Positions 58,064-64,000 of a stretch of DNA of 64,000 bases are shown here, piece after piece; the stretch's first letter is position 1, and every line of letters starts with the position of its first letter. The position numbers were made by a program, and so were the translations under genes. Origin of the DNA: CF-162 sp040882565 (GTDB lineage Bacteria > Chloroflexota > Dehalococcoidia > SM23-28-2 > RBG-16-64-32); NCBI GenBank assembly GCA_040882565.1, contig JBBEAZ010000044.1:62001-126000 (forward strand), written 5' to 3'. The notes beneath the pieces are model-generated. The model was given only the letters and a program-made list of their open reading frames with translations, had not been told where the DNA came from and made no database searches.

Positions 58064-58702
58064 TTAGGCCGTCGTACCCGTGCCGCCGGTGGTGCCGCCC
58101 GTTGTGTCCGCAGGCGGCGCTGTCGGTGCCGCCGGCTCGGGAGTGAAGTCGACACGCACCTCTGCGCGCCCTTCCTCGTCCGCCTCGAAGAATTCCTCCG
58201 GCCCGAAACCGAACATGTTCGCGATGAACACGGATGGAACGGTCTGGATTCGGTTGTTGTAGTCGAGGACGTTCGAGTTGTAGAACTGTCGCGCGAAGGC
58301 GATCTTCTCCTCGATGTCGGAGAGTTCGGACTGGAGCTGGCGGAAGTTCTCCGCCGCCTGCAGTTCCGGATACGCCTCGGCAACTGCGAAGAGGCTGCGC
58401 AGCGTGCTGGTGAGCATGTTGTTGGCCGCTGCCGCCTCGCCGGGAGTACCCGCGCGGTCGAGCTGTGCACGGGCTCGGGTCACAGCTTCGAACGTCTCGC
58501 GCTCGTGTGTGGCATAGCCCTTCACCGTCTCCACAAGGTTGGGGACAAGGCTGGCGCGGCGCCGCAGTTGGACGTCGATCCCGGACCAGGCCTCTTTGAC
58601 GCGGTTCCGGCCCCGCACGAGGCCGTTGTACATGCCGACAAAGATCAGCCCCACGATCACGATGATCGCGATGATCACGCCGACGATGATGATCGTACTC
58701 AT
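58064..58702 (-). CDS. lemA: LemA-family protein
   Basis: A 212-residue protein: N-terminal helix (3-24) then YNGLVRGRNRVKEAWSGIDV and RRASLVPNLVETVKGYATHE, with the closing segment QFYNSNVLDYNNRIQTVPS, all diagnostic. The tail is Pro/Gly/Thr-rich. The fold is a helical bundle on the outside of the membrane. Function is not defined, but pairing with htpX suggests membrane quality control. Confidence 0.92.
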   Translation of the reverse strand: MSTIIIVGVIIAIIVIVGLIFVGMYNGLVRGRNRVKEAWSGIDVQLRRRASLVPNLVETVKGYATHERETFEAVTRARAQLDRAGTPGEAAAANNMLTSTLRSLFAVAEAYPELQAAENFRQLQSELSDIEEKIAFARQFYNSNVLDYNNRIQTVPSVFIANMFGFGPEEFFEADEEGRAEVRVDFTPEPAAPTAPPADTTGGTTGGTGTTA

Positions 58703-58833
58703 CCAGTCCTCCTGACCCGGCTCCCGGGTCTGTCGCTAAACGGACCAGTCGCCCGCATTGTAGCAGCGCCATCCCAAACGAACACCGAAACGCGTATGAT
58801 TGCAGCGGTCTATTTGTGGAAGGGATAACGCAA

Positions 58834-58983
58834 GTGGCATTGCGTCGCAGGATCATTTCTTCGACGATCGCGGCGATCGTCACGCTGCTCATCATGGCCG
58901 TTCTCGTGCTGGGGTGGTCGCAGCTACTGCCAGAACCCGCAGTGTTTTGCGCCAACCCTGCGCCTTGCTCCGAAGAGGACTAA
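58834..58983 (+). CDS. Single-helix small membrane protein (49 aa), unknown
   Basis: GTG at 58834 with GGAAGGGA upstream, 49 codons, TAA at 58981. Positively charged start (ALRRR), one strong helix (about 8-28) and a short tail with two cysteines (VFCANPAPCSEED) that would lie outside. TATGAT at 58795-58800 fits a -10. No family recognised. Confidence 0.5.
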   Translation: MALRRRIISSTIAAIVTLLIMAVLVLGWSQLLPEPAVFCANPAPCSEED

Positions 58984-59033
58984 CGCGCCGTCCGTGGGTT
59001 GACCCGCATACACTGACGGGCCACTCTGAACGC

Positions 59034-59555
59034 ATGGCACCACGCCTCCGCGTCAGCGACTTCATGGCGCTTATCGAACAAGAAACGCTTGCCGCCCTGC
59101 CCACCGCCCTCCGCAACGCCTGCACACACCGCGTCCGTTTCGTCTGGTTCCAGGTGCACTTTCACTCCCCGAAGGTGCACTACGAGGTCTGCCTGACGCG
59201 CAAGACGGAGCGCATCGAGATCGGCCTGCATTTCGAGGGGCCGCGCGACTTCTCGTACCGCTGGGCGGAGCTGATCGCGCCCTACATGCCGGAGATCCAG
59301 GCGCAGCTCGGCCCCCAGCTCGAACTCGAGGAGTGGACGGCCTCCTGGTCGCGCCTCCACCAGACCATTCCTTACGACCCACCTTCCGAAGCGCTGGCCG
59401 GCGAGATCGCCTCGCGCCTCGCCCAGACCATCACGGTCTGCCACCCGATCGTCGAGCGCGAGCGCGCGAACGTTGCGCCAGAGCTTGAGATCGAGGAGAC
59501 GAAGGCCCGACGGCCGGGCCGCCACGAACGACACTGGCGGCGCGCGAAAGCCTAG
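59034..59555 (+). CDS. Conserved-looking 173-residue protein, unknown
   Basis: From the ATG at 59034. The protein is mixed alpha/beta, with VRFVWFQVHFHSPKVHYEVC and KTERIEIGLHFEG as beta-rich segments, then a helical part (YMPEIQAQLGPQLELEEWTA) and a basic tail (RRPGRHERHWRRAKA) that might contact nucleic acid. No signal peptide or catalytic motif. I do not recognise the family. The frame upstream to 58800 lies over the small membrane protein gene and is rejected. It ends overlapping the convergent SET gene. Confidence 0.65.
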   Translation: MAPRLRVSDFMALIEQETLAALPTALRNACTHRVRFVWFQVHFHSPKVHYEVCLTRKTERIEIGLHFEGPRDFSYRWAELIAPYMPEIQAQLGPQLELEEWTASWSRLHQTIPYDPPSEALAGEIASRLAQTITVCHPIVERERANVAPELEIEETKARRPGRHERHWRRAKA

Positions 59556-60037
59556 CCAACTCGCTGCAGGCGCCGATACTCTGCGCGGATGAACGAGGGC
59601 GCGTGCGGCAGATACTCTTGCTGGCGCTGCGGGTCCATCGCGAAGAAGCCTCCGGCTCCCACGTAGCCGAGGCAATTGACGCTTCCGCAGAGGCAAGGCC
59701 ATCGCTCGCCTCCGAATGCGTTGAGACGGTAGTCGATGACAATCTCGTCGCCGGCGCTGATGGGTCGCCAGGCGAAGACCTTCACACCGCTACGCATCGC
59801 GTTCGGATCACACGAGTGGTTAAGGTAACAGCCGGGCGGCTGCAGGACCGCGAAACGATCCCAGTCCAGCTCACACAAGTGCATGATGTCCTCATCGCTC
59901 AACGACGGCAACTCAGCCTCGGTTACGACGCGCCCGTGGCGGCGGCGGAAGATGAACTCGCCGCGCGAGAAGTCCCGCAGAGCGAAGACGCCCTTTCCCT
60001 TGACCCCGGCGTCGCGAACTTCGACGTCCGCTATCAC
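59552..60037 (-). CDS. SET-domain protein
   Basis: A 161-residue bacterial SET protein. GKGVFALRDFSRGEFIF opens the fold, CYLNHSCDPNAMRS is the NHSC pseudoknot, GDEIVIDYRLNAFG the second pseudoknot strand with the catalytic-type Tyr, and CLCGSVNCLG a post-SET-like CxCG-x3-C that would bind zinc with another Cys. SET proteins methylate lysines. The substrate is unknown. Its start overlaps the ROK kinase gene by four bases, so it is made with a sugar kinase and RidA. Confidence 0.83.
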   Translation of the reverse strand: MIADVEVRDAGVKGKGVFALRDFSRGEFIFRRRHGRVVTEAELPSLSDEDIMHLCELDWDRFAVLQPPGCYLNHSCDPNAMRSGVKVFAWRPISAGDEIVIDYRLNAFGGERWPCLCGSVNCLGYVGAGGFFAMDPQRQQEYLPHAPSFIRAEYRRLQRVG

Positions 60038-61002
60038 AGCCCGTCCGCCAGCTGACGAAGCCGAGCGATCATCCCCAGCGGCCCGGCGAGGTCCTTCAAT
60101 TCGCTCGTCGCCAGGCGCACGTACTTCAGCGGTTCATCGAGCGCGAACTCCCGCATCGTCGCCTCAGCTCGCGGCATGAACAAGGCTTGCGAGCTCATGA
60201 CACCGCCACCCAGGACAATCGCCTCGGGGCTCAGCAGGTTCACGGCGTTGGCCAGCGCGATGCCGAGATACCGGCCTGCGTCGTCGAAGATCGCCCGGCT
60301 GGTCTCGTCCCCGGCTTCCGCAGCCTCGGCCACGAACCGCGCGCTGAGCCGGCCTTCTCGCTGCTTGATGGCGGCGAGCGCCTCGGACCTCCCTTCCGCG
60401 ATGGCTTCCTCGCCCCGGCGGCTAATTGCCGTACCGGAGCTGATCGCCTCAAGGCACCCGTGATTCCCGCAGCCGCACTTCGGGCCATTCGGGTCAACGA
60501 TCGTGTGCCCGATCTCGCCAGCGGAGCCCTTCGCTCCGCCGTAGAGCTTGCCGTCGACGATGATGCCCGCGCCGATGCCTGTACTCACGGTGATGTACAG
60601 CATGTGATTCGTGCCCCGGCCCGCGCCGTACGTGTTCTCGCCCAGCGCGGCGGCGTTGGCGTCGTTCTCCAGGCGCACCGGCAGGCCAAGCCGTTCTTCG
60701 AGCAGCTCGACGATGGGCACGTCGCGCCAGCCGACCAACTGCGGCGCCGCCGGGACGATCCCGTTCTCCGAGTCAACCCAACCCGGCGTGCAGATGCCGA
60801 GGCTATTCAGCGACTCAGCGGCGGTGCCCGCTTTCCCGCACGCCTCCGCCAGCGCTTCGAGCAGCGTCTCGATCGTGACGTCGAGCCCTTGGTTCGCCCG
60901 GGAACGACGCTTGTCGTCGCCGTGGACGTTGCCGTCGAGATCGGCAACGATCGCGCGGACGTTGGTACCGCCGAGGTCGATCGCGCCGTAGAGGTCGCTC
61001 AC
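60034..61002 (-). CDS. ROK-family sugar kinase (glucokinase-like)
   Basis: A 322-residue kinase. AIDLGGTNVRAIVADLDGN is the ATP-phosphate loop, LENDANAAALGE the catalytic Asp region, and CGCGNHGCLEAISSG the zinc-binding ROK signature. HTIVDPNGPKCGC places the sugar-contact Glu and His. Glucose is the likely substrate, with N-acetylmannosamine less so. It lies nine bases after ridA. Confidence 0.9.
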   Translation of the reverse strand: MSDLYGAIDLGGTNVRAIVADLDGNVHGDDKRRSRANQGLDVTIETLLEALAEACGKAGTAAESLNSLGICTPGWVDSENGIVPAAPQLVGWRDVPIVELLEERLGLPVRLENDANAAALGENTYGAGRGTNHMLYITVSTGIGAGIIVDGKLYGGAKGSAGEIGHTIVDPNGPKCGCGNHGCLEAISSGTAISRRGEEAIAEGRSEALAAIKQREGRLSARFVAEAAEAGDETSRAIFDDAGRYLGIALANAVNLLSPEAIVLGGGVMSSQALFMPRAEATMREFALDEPLKYVRLATSELKDLAGPLGMIARLRQLADGL

Positions 61003-61011
61003 CGCGTCAGC

Positions 61012-61407
61012 TTATGCGACGGCGGTCGCTTCCATCTCGACCATTAGTTCCGGGAACGCCAAACGCTGCACACCAAGGAGCGTACTCGCGGGCTTGCAGC
61101 CGGCAGCTGCGAGGCGCCCGGCCCACACCGGCAGCGCCGGGAAAATGGCGTCCACATCGGTCGTGTACAGGTTGAGCCGCACGACGTTCGCCAGGGTCAT
61201 ACCCGCCTTCTGGAGCACCGCCTCAAGGTTGTCGAGCGCCTTGCCAACCTGCGCGTTCATATCGCCAGCATTGACCGGCGTGCCGTTCTCGTCGACGGAC
61301 GTCTGCCCCGCGCAGACAAGCACTCGGCTGTGGCCGCTGAATTCGATCGCCTGCGAGAAGCCGAAGTTGTCTTGCCAGGTCCACGGGTTCACCGCATGTT
61401 GTTCCAT
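61012..61407 (-). CDS. RidA-family protein
   Basis: 131 residues of the YjgF/YER057c/UK114 trimeric fold. RVLVCAGQTSVDENGTPVNAG, MNAQVGKALDNLEAVLQKAG and LTNVV-like MTLANVVRLNLYTTD are the family segments. The residue pair usually used for imine hydrolysis is changed (the typical C-terminal R-P-A near 105 reads KPASTLLGV), so true deaminase activity is uncertain. AAGGAGGT before the ATG fixes the start. Confidence 0.85.
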   Translation of the reverse strand: MEQHAVNPWTWQDNFGFSQAIEFSGHSRVLVCAGQTSVDENGTPVNAGDMNAQVGKALDNLEAVLQKAGMTLANVVRLNLYTTDVDAIFPALPVWAGRLAAAGCKPASTLLGVQRLAFPELMVEMEATAVA

Positions 61408-61464
61408 CGAGTACCTCCTTGAAGTGAGTGGGCAGGCGAAGCGTACCAGCAGAGGAACCAAGCG

Positions 61465-61493
61465 AAAAGGCCGCCCGCTTACGGACGGCCTTT
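61465..61493. terminator. Bidirectional intrinsic terminator
   Basis: AAAAGGCCG-CCG...CGG-CGGCCTTT forms a ten-pair stem with a four-base loop and A/T flanks on both strands, typical of a terminator. On the minus strand it ends the unknown gene at 61513-61938, before ridA begins. Confidence 0.8.
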
Positions 61494-61512
61494 CGAGTAT
61501 CTCTCGTTCGTG

Positions 61513-61938
61513 CTAGTTCGGGCTGCGTTCCCAGAGCGGGTGATAGTTTCGCCCGATGATCGCGTCGCGCTCCGCCCGTCGTTCCAGGATGTGCAGCTGG
61601 TGGATGCTGTCCGCCACCTGCGTCGTCCCGCTCTCGGGATCGATCGGGTACACGCGCGTGCGGATCAGCTCGCCGAGGCCCGAGTCTTCGAAGAAGCGGA
61701 TCGAGTGCGGCCAGACGAAGAACGTGAACCGTTCCGGCACGCTGAACTGCGGCCTCTCCTTGCCGAGCCAGAAGAAGCGCTCCTCGACGGTCGCCACCGG
61801 CTCGACGACGCGGATCAGGGGCGGCGTTTCGCCCTCGCTGCGCGTGTCAACGATCAGGCGCTCGGGGAACATGCGGAAGCCGATGGTAAAGACGTCCGCG
61901 TGATCCACCACTCGCTTCAACTCTTCGAGATCGATCAT
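61513..61938 (-). CDS. Conserved hypothetical protein (141 aa)
   Basis: From the ATG at 61938 (MIDLEELKRVVDHADVFT). The protein has a beta-rich core (RFFWLGKERPQFSVPERFTF, then VWPHSIRFFED) and ends in a helical, charged segment. No known catalytic motif. A GGAG nine bases upstream supports this ATG; a TTG at 61983 overlaps the -10 and is unlikely. The gene is isolated between two terminators or gaps. No function assigned. Confidence 0.65.
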   Translation of the reverse strand: MIDLEELKRVVDHADVFTIGFRMFPERLIVDTRSEGETPPLIRVVEPVATVEERFFWLGKERPQFSVPERFTFFVWPHSIRFFEDSGLGELIRTRVYPIDPESGTTQVADSIHQLHILERRAERDAIIGRNYHPLWERSPN

Positions 61939-61982
61939 TTCACCATTCTCCGTAAACAAAGTTTGTTGTCGCCTCTCAGTCA

Positions 61983-61988
61983 ATTATA
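61983..61988 (-). promoter_or_regulatory. Consensus -10 of the 141-aa gene
   Basis: Perfect TATAAT on the minus strand (61988-61983), about 45 bases before the ATG. No good -35 at 16-18 bases; the inverted repeat ACGG-N4-CCGT occupies that region. Confidence 0.5.
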
Positions 61989-62086
61989 ACGACGGAATCC
62001 CGTCCGGATACGCCCATCTGGCACCCCGAATGTTGAACAACGAACAGAACCCTCGTGTTCCCAGTTCCTTGCTCCAGGCCGAAGGC

Positions 62087-63706
62087 CTAGTACATATCCG
62101 ACATTGACGGTGCGGCCATTGCGCCCTTCTTCTCCGGGATCTCAGCGACCAGGCAATTCGTCGTCAGGACCATCGAAGCGATGCTGACCGCGTTCTCCAG
62201 CGCCGAGCGCGTGACCTTGACCGGGTCGACGATGCCGCGCTTGATCATGTTGCCGTAGTCGTTCCTCGCGGCGTCGTAGCCTTCGCCGACCTTCAGCGTC
62301 TTCACCTTCTGCACAATCACCGAGCCATCCTGGCCGGCGTTTGCGGCGATACGGCGCAGGGGCTCCTCCAGCGCGCGCTTGAGGATGTTGGCGCCGGTGG
62401 CCTCGTCGCTGGTGAGGCTCATCTTCTCGAGAGCGGGCAGCGCGTTGATGAACGCGACGCCACCGCCGGACACGATGCCCTCTTCGACGGCCGCACGGGT
62501 CGCCTGGACGGCGTCCTCGACGCGGTGCTTGCGCTCCTTCAGCTCGGTCTCCGTAGCCGCGCCGACCTTGATCACGGCGACGCTGCCGGTGAGCTTGCCA
62601 AGTCGCTCCTGGAGCTTCTCTTTGTCCCAGTCAGACGTCGCGGCTTCGATCGCGCCCTTGACGGCCTGAACGCGGCCCTGCATCGCCTTGGGCGAGCCCG
62701 CTCCCTGGACGATCGTCGTCTCGTCCTTCGTGACGACGACCTTGCGCGCGCGGCCCAGGTCCACCAGCTCCGTGGCGTCCAGCTTGCGACCGAGTTCCTC
62801 GCTGATCAGCGTGCCGCCCGTGACCGTGGCCAGGTCGCCGAGGTTGTCCTTGCGGCGGTCGCCGAAGCCCGGCGCCTTGACCGCGACGACGTTGAGCGTG
62901 CCGCGCAGCCGGTTGACGGCCAGCGTGGCGAGCGCCTCGCCGTCTACGTCGTCGGCGACGATCAGCAGGTTCTTGCTGCCGCTCTGAAGCACCTTCTCGA
63001 GGACCGGCAGGATGTCGTTGACGGCGGAGAGCTTCTTGTCGGTGATCAGTACGTAGGGTTCGTCGATCACCGCCTCCATGCGCTCCGGGTTGGTGACGAA
63101 GTAGGGGCTGATGTAACCGCGGTCGAAGTTCATGCCTTCGACGAACTCTGTCTCGGTCTTGATGCCCTTCGACTCTTCGACGGTGATGACGCCGTCCTTG
63201 CCGACCTTCTCCATCACTTCGGCGATCAGCTCGCCGATCTCCGCGTCGTTGTTGGCGGAGATCGCCGCGACCTGCGACATCTGGGCTCGCGCCGTGACCT
63301 TGACGGAGTGGGTCTTGATGTAGCCGACGACAACCTGTGCCGCCTGCTCGATGCCCCGCTTCAGGGCCATCGGGTTGGCGCCGGCGGCGACGTTCTTCAG
63401 TCCTTCGTGGACGATCGCCTGGCCGAGGACCGTCGCGGTCGTCGTGCCGTCGCCGGCGATGTCGTTGGTCTTCGAGGCGATCTCCTTGGCGAGCTGGGCG
63501 CCGATGTTCTCGAACGGGTCTTCCAGCTCGATGTCCTTGGCGATCGTTACGCCGTCGTTGGTGATCGTCGGCGAGCCGAACTTCTTCTCGAGGACGACGT
63601 TGCGGCCCTTGGGGCCGAGGGTGATCTTGACGGCATCGGCGAGGGCGTCGACGCCGTTCTTCAGCGCGTGTCGCGCGGCCTCGTCGAAGAGCAGTTGCTT
63701 GGCCAT
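62087..63706 (-). CDS. groEL: Chaperonin GroEL
   Basis: A 539-residue Hsp60. LGPKGRNVVLEKKFGSPTI, NDGVTIAKDIELEDPFENIG, AGDGTTTATVLGQAIV and the Mg/ATP residue region near VVEEGIVSGGGVAFI are classic. The C-terminal tail ends MAAPSMSDMY and lacks the usual Gly-Gly-Met repeat. No groES is next to it, so it may be encoded elsewhere or a second operon exists. A CIRCE operator precedes it. Confidence 0.97.
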   Translation of the reverse strand: MAKQLLFDEAARHALKNGVDALADAVKITLGPKGRNVVLEKKFGSPTITNDGVTIAKDIELEDPFENIGAQLAKEIASKTNDIAGDGTTTATVLGQAIVHEGLKNVAAGANPMALKRGIEQAAQVVVGYIKTHSVKVTARAQMSQVAAISANNDAEIGELIAEVMEKVGKDGVITVEESKGIKTETEFVEGMNFDRGYISPYFVTNPERMEAVIDEPYVLITDKKLSAVNDILPVLEKVLQSGSKNLLIVADDVDGEALATLAVNRLRGTLNVVAVKAPGFGDRRKDNLGDLATVTGGTLISEELGRKLDATELVDLGRARKVVVTKDETTIVQGAGSPKAMQGRVQAVKGAIEAATSDWDKEKLQERLGKLTGSVAVIKVGAATETELKERKHRVEDAVQATRAAVEEGIVSGGGVAFINALPALEKMSLTSDEATGANILKRALEEPLRRIAANAGQDGSVIVQKVKTLKVGEGYDAARNDYGNMIKRGIVDPVKVTRSALENAVSIASMVLTTNCLVAEIPEKKGAMAAPSMSDMY

Positions 63707-63779
63707 GGGTTACTCCTTCTGGTATGGGCTGGGCCCCGGGGCCGGGGCGAAGTTCGTTTTGTAGTTTCGGGGTGCGATA

Positions 63780-63806
63780 TTAGCACTCACAGGGGCGGAG
63801 TGCTAA
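63780..63806. promoter_or_regulatory. CIRCE operator
   Basis: A perfect TTAGCACTC-N9-GAGTGCTAA, the HrcA binding site, between groEL (minus) and the plus-strand gene at the window edge. HrcA repression relieved by heat is the standard mechanism. It lies 74 bases from the groEL ATG. Confidence 0.97.
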
Positions 63807-63912
63807 CTGCATTGTGGCCCAGCCCCGTGGGGATAGTCAAGAGCGCCGGGTCGTCCGCTCGCAAGCGCCATTGACAGCAGGGCGTACAGTGCGAGATGAG
63901 GGTAGGCAAAAA

Positions 63913-64000
63913 GTGAGGCTAAGACTGGCCCTTGGCGTTCTTGCATTCATCCTCGCGTTTGCGGGGGGCTATTCGGTTACCTCGGAGGTGCGCGCAACAC
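63913..64000 (+). CDS. Partial gene with N-terminal signal peptide, cut by window end
   Basis: GTG at 63913 opens a frame of 29 codons running off the edge. It has a basic start (MRLRLA) and a hydrophobic core (LGVLAFILAFAGGYSV), so an exported or anchored protein. The family cannot be told. Confidence 0.5.
   Translation, partial: MRLRLALGVLAFILAFAGGYSVTSEVRAT

Noticed and set aside
62525..63874. 449-codon open frame opposite groEL
   Set aside because: Antisense shadow with extreme Asp/Leu/Arg content and it crosses the CIRCE operator. groEL is certain.
1..64000. CRISPR arrays, insertion sequences, prophage
   Set aside because: No regularly spaced repeats, transposase, integrase or phage structural genes were seen on reading the window.

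Overview
The window is high-GC bacterial chromosome packed with genes in short co-directional runs, many with 4-nt ATGA overlaps. I infer an uncultured Chloroflexota, probably Dehalococcoidia-like. The reasons are Thr/Pro-rich linkers after lipoprotein lipoboxes, LysM-tailed wall enzymes, coenzyme F420 enzymes, paired glutaconate-type CoA-transferase subunits, a CIRCE-controlled groEL without groES beside it, and many genes with a TAnnnT -10 hexamer only 4-9 nt before the start codon (leaderless style). No 16S rRNA or other marker was available to confirm this. I found no tRNA, rRNA, CRISPR array, transposase or prophage. Layout: 0-5 kb holds a partial GT39 glycosyltransferase, prepilin peptidase, GrpB, PhzF, a DUF488/dual-OB pair and a RelE-type toxin-antitoxin pair. 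5-8.3 kb holds CoA-transferase subunits A and B, separated by a vestigial copy of the subunit B start and two uncharacterised membrane-protein genes. 8.3-12.8 kb holds an ArsR regulator, a TumA/TumE-like toxin-antitoxin pair with a broken toxin, then CofE, a cupin, an F420:NADP reductase and an LLM oxidoreductase. 13-17 kb holds a NitT/TauT/ThiY-type ABC importer plus an anchored HExxH protein. 17-22.5 kb holds a KimA-like potassium permease, a class A PBP and a methyltransferase. 22.6-32 kb holds gatC-gatA, a D-threonine-aldolase-like enzyme, a frameshifted diguanylate cyclase, an aminotransferase, a dockerin-tagged sugar dehydrogenase, a lipoprotein, a DUF4097/adenylyl cyclase pair and an inositol monophosphatase. 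The minus-strand run at 32.6-39.5 kb is fakA-degV-recG-argS, followed by rpmB on plus. 39.8-42.3 kb holds hicA (broken)-hicB, rpe and argH. From 42.4 to 45.7 kb an aldo/keto reductase is cut off at codon ~238 and joined in frame to a lower-GC subtilase, which is itself frameshifted; a lipoprotein follows. 45.7-53.8 kb is the arginine operon argC-J-B-D-G followed by MOSC, deacetylase and HAD genes. Its 160-nt leader encodes an Arg-rich 24-codon peptide beside competing hairpins. 53.8-64 kb holds an endonuclease III, a beta-lactamase-like lipoprotein, selD, lemA-htpX-GNAT, two unknowns, ridA-ROK-SET, and groEL. How the genes work together: argC, J, B, D, G and H give most of arginine synthesis (argF not seen). 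CofE, the F420 reductase and the LLM enzyme make and use F420. FakA with DegV fits fatty-acid kinase. The PBP, LysM deacetylase and beta-lactamase-like lipoprotein act at the wall. GatC-GatA needs a GatB encoded elsewhere. Best candidates for something undescribed are the arg leader, the histidine-rich membrane protein at 6696-7409, and the reductase-subtilase chimera.
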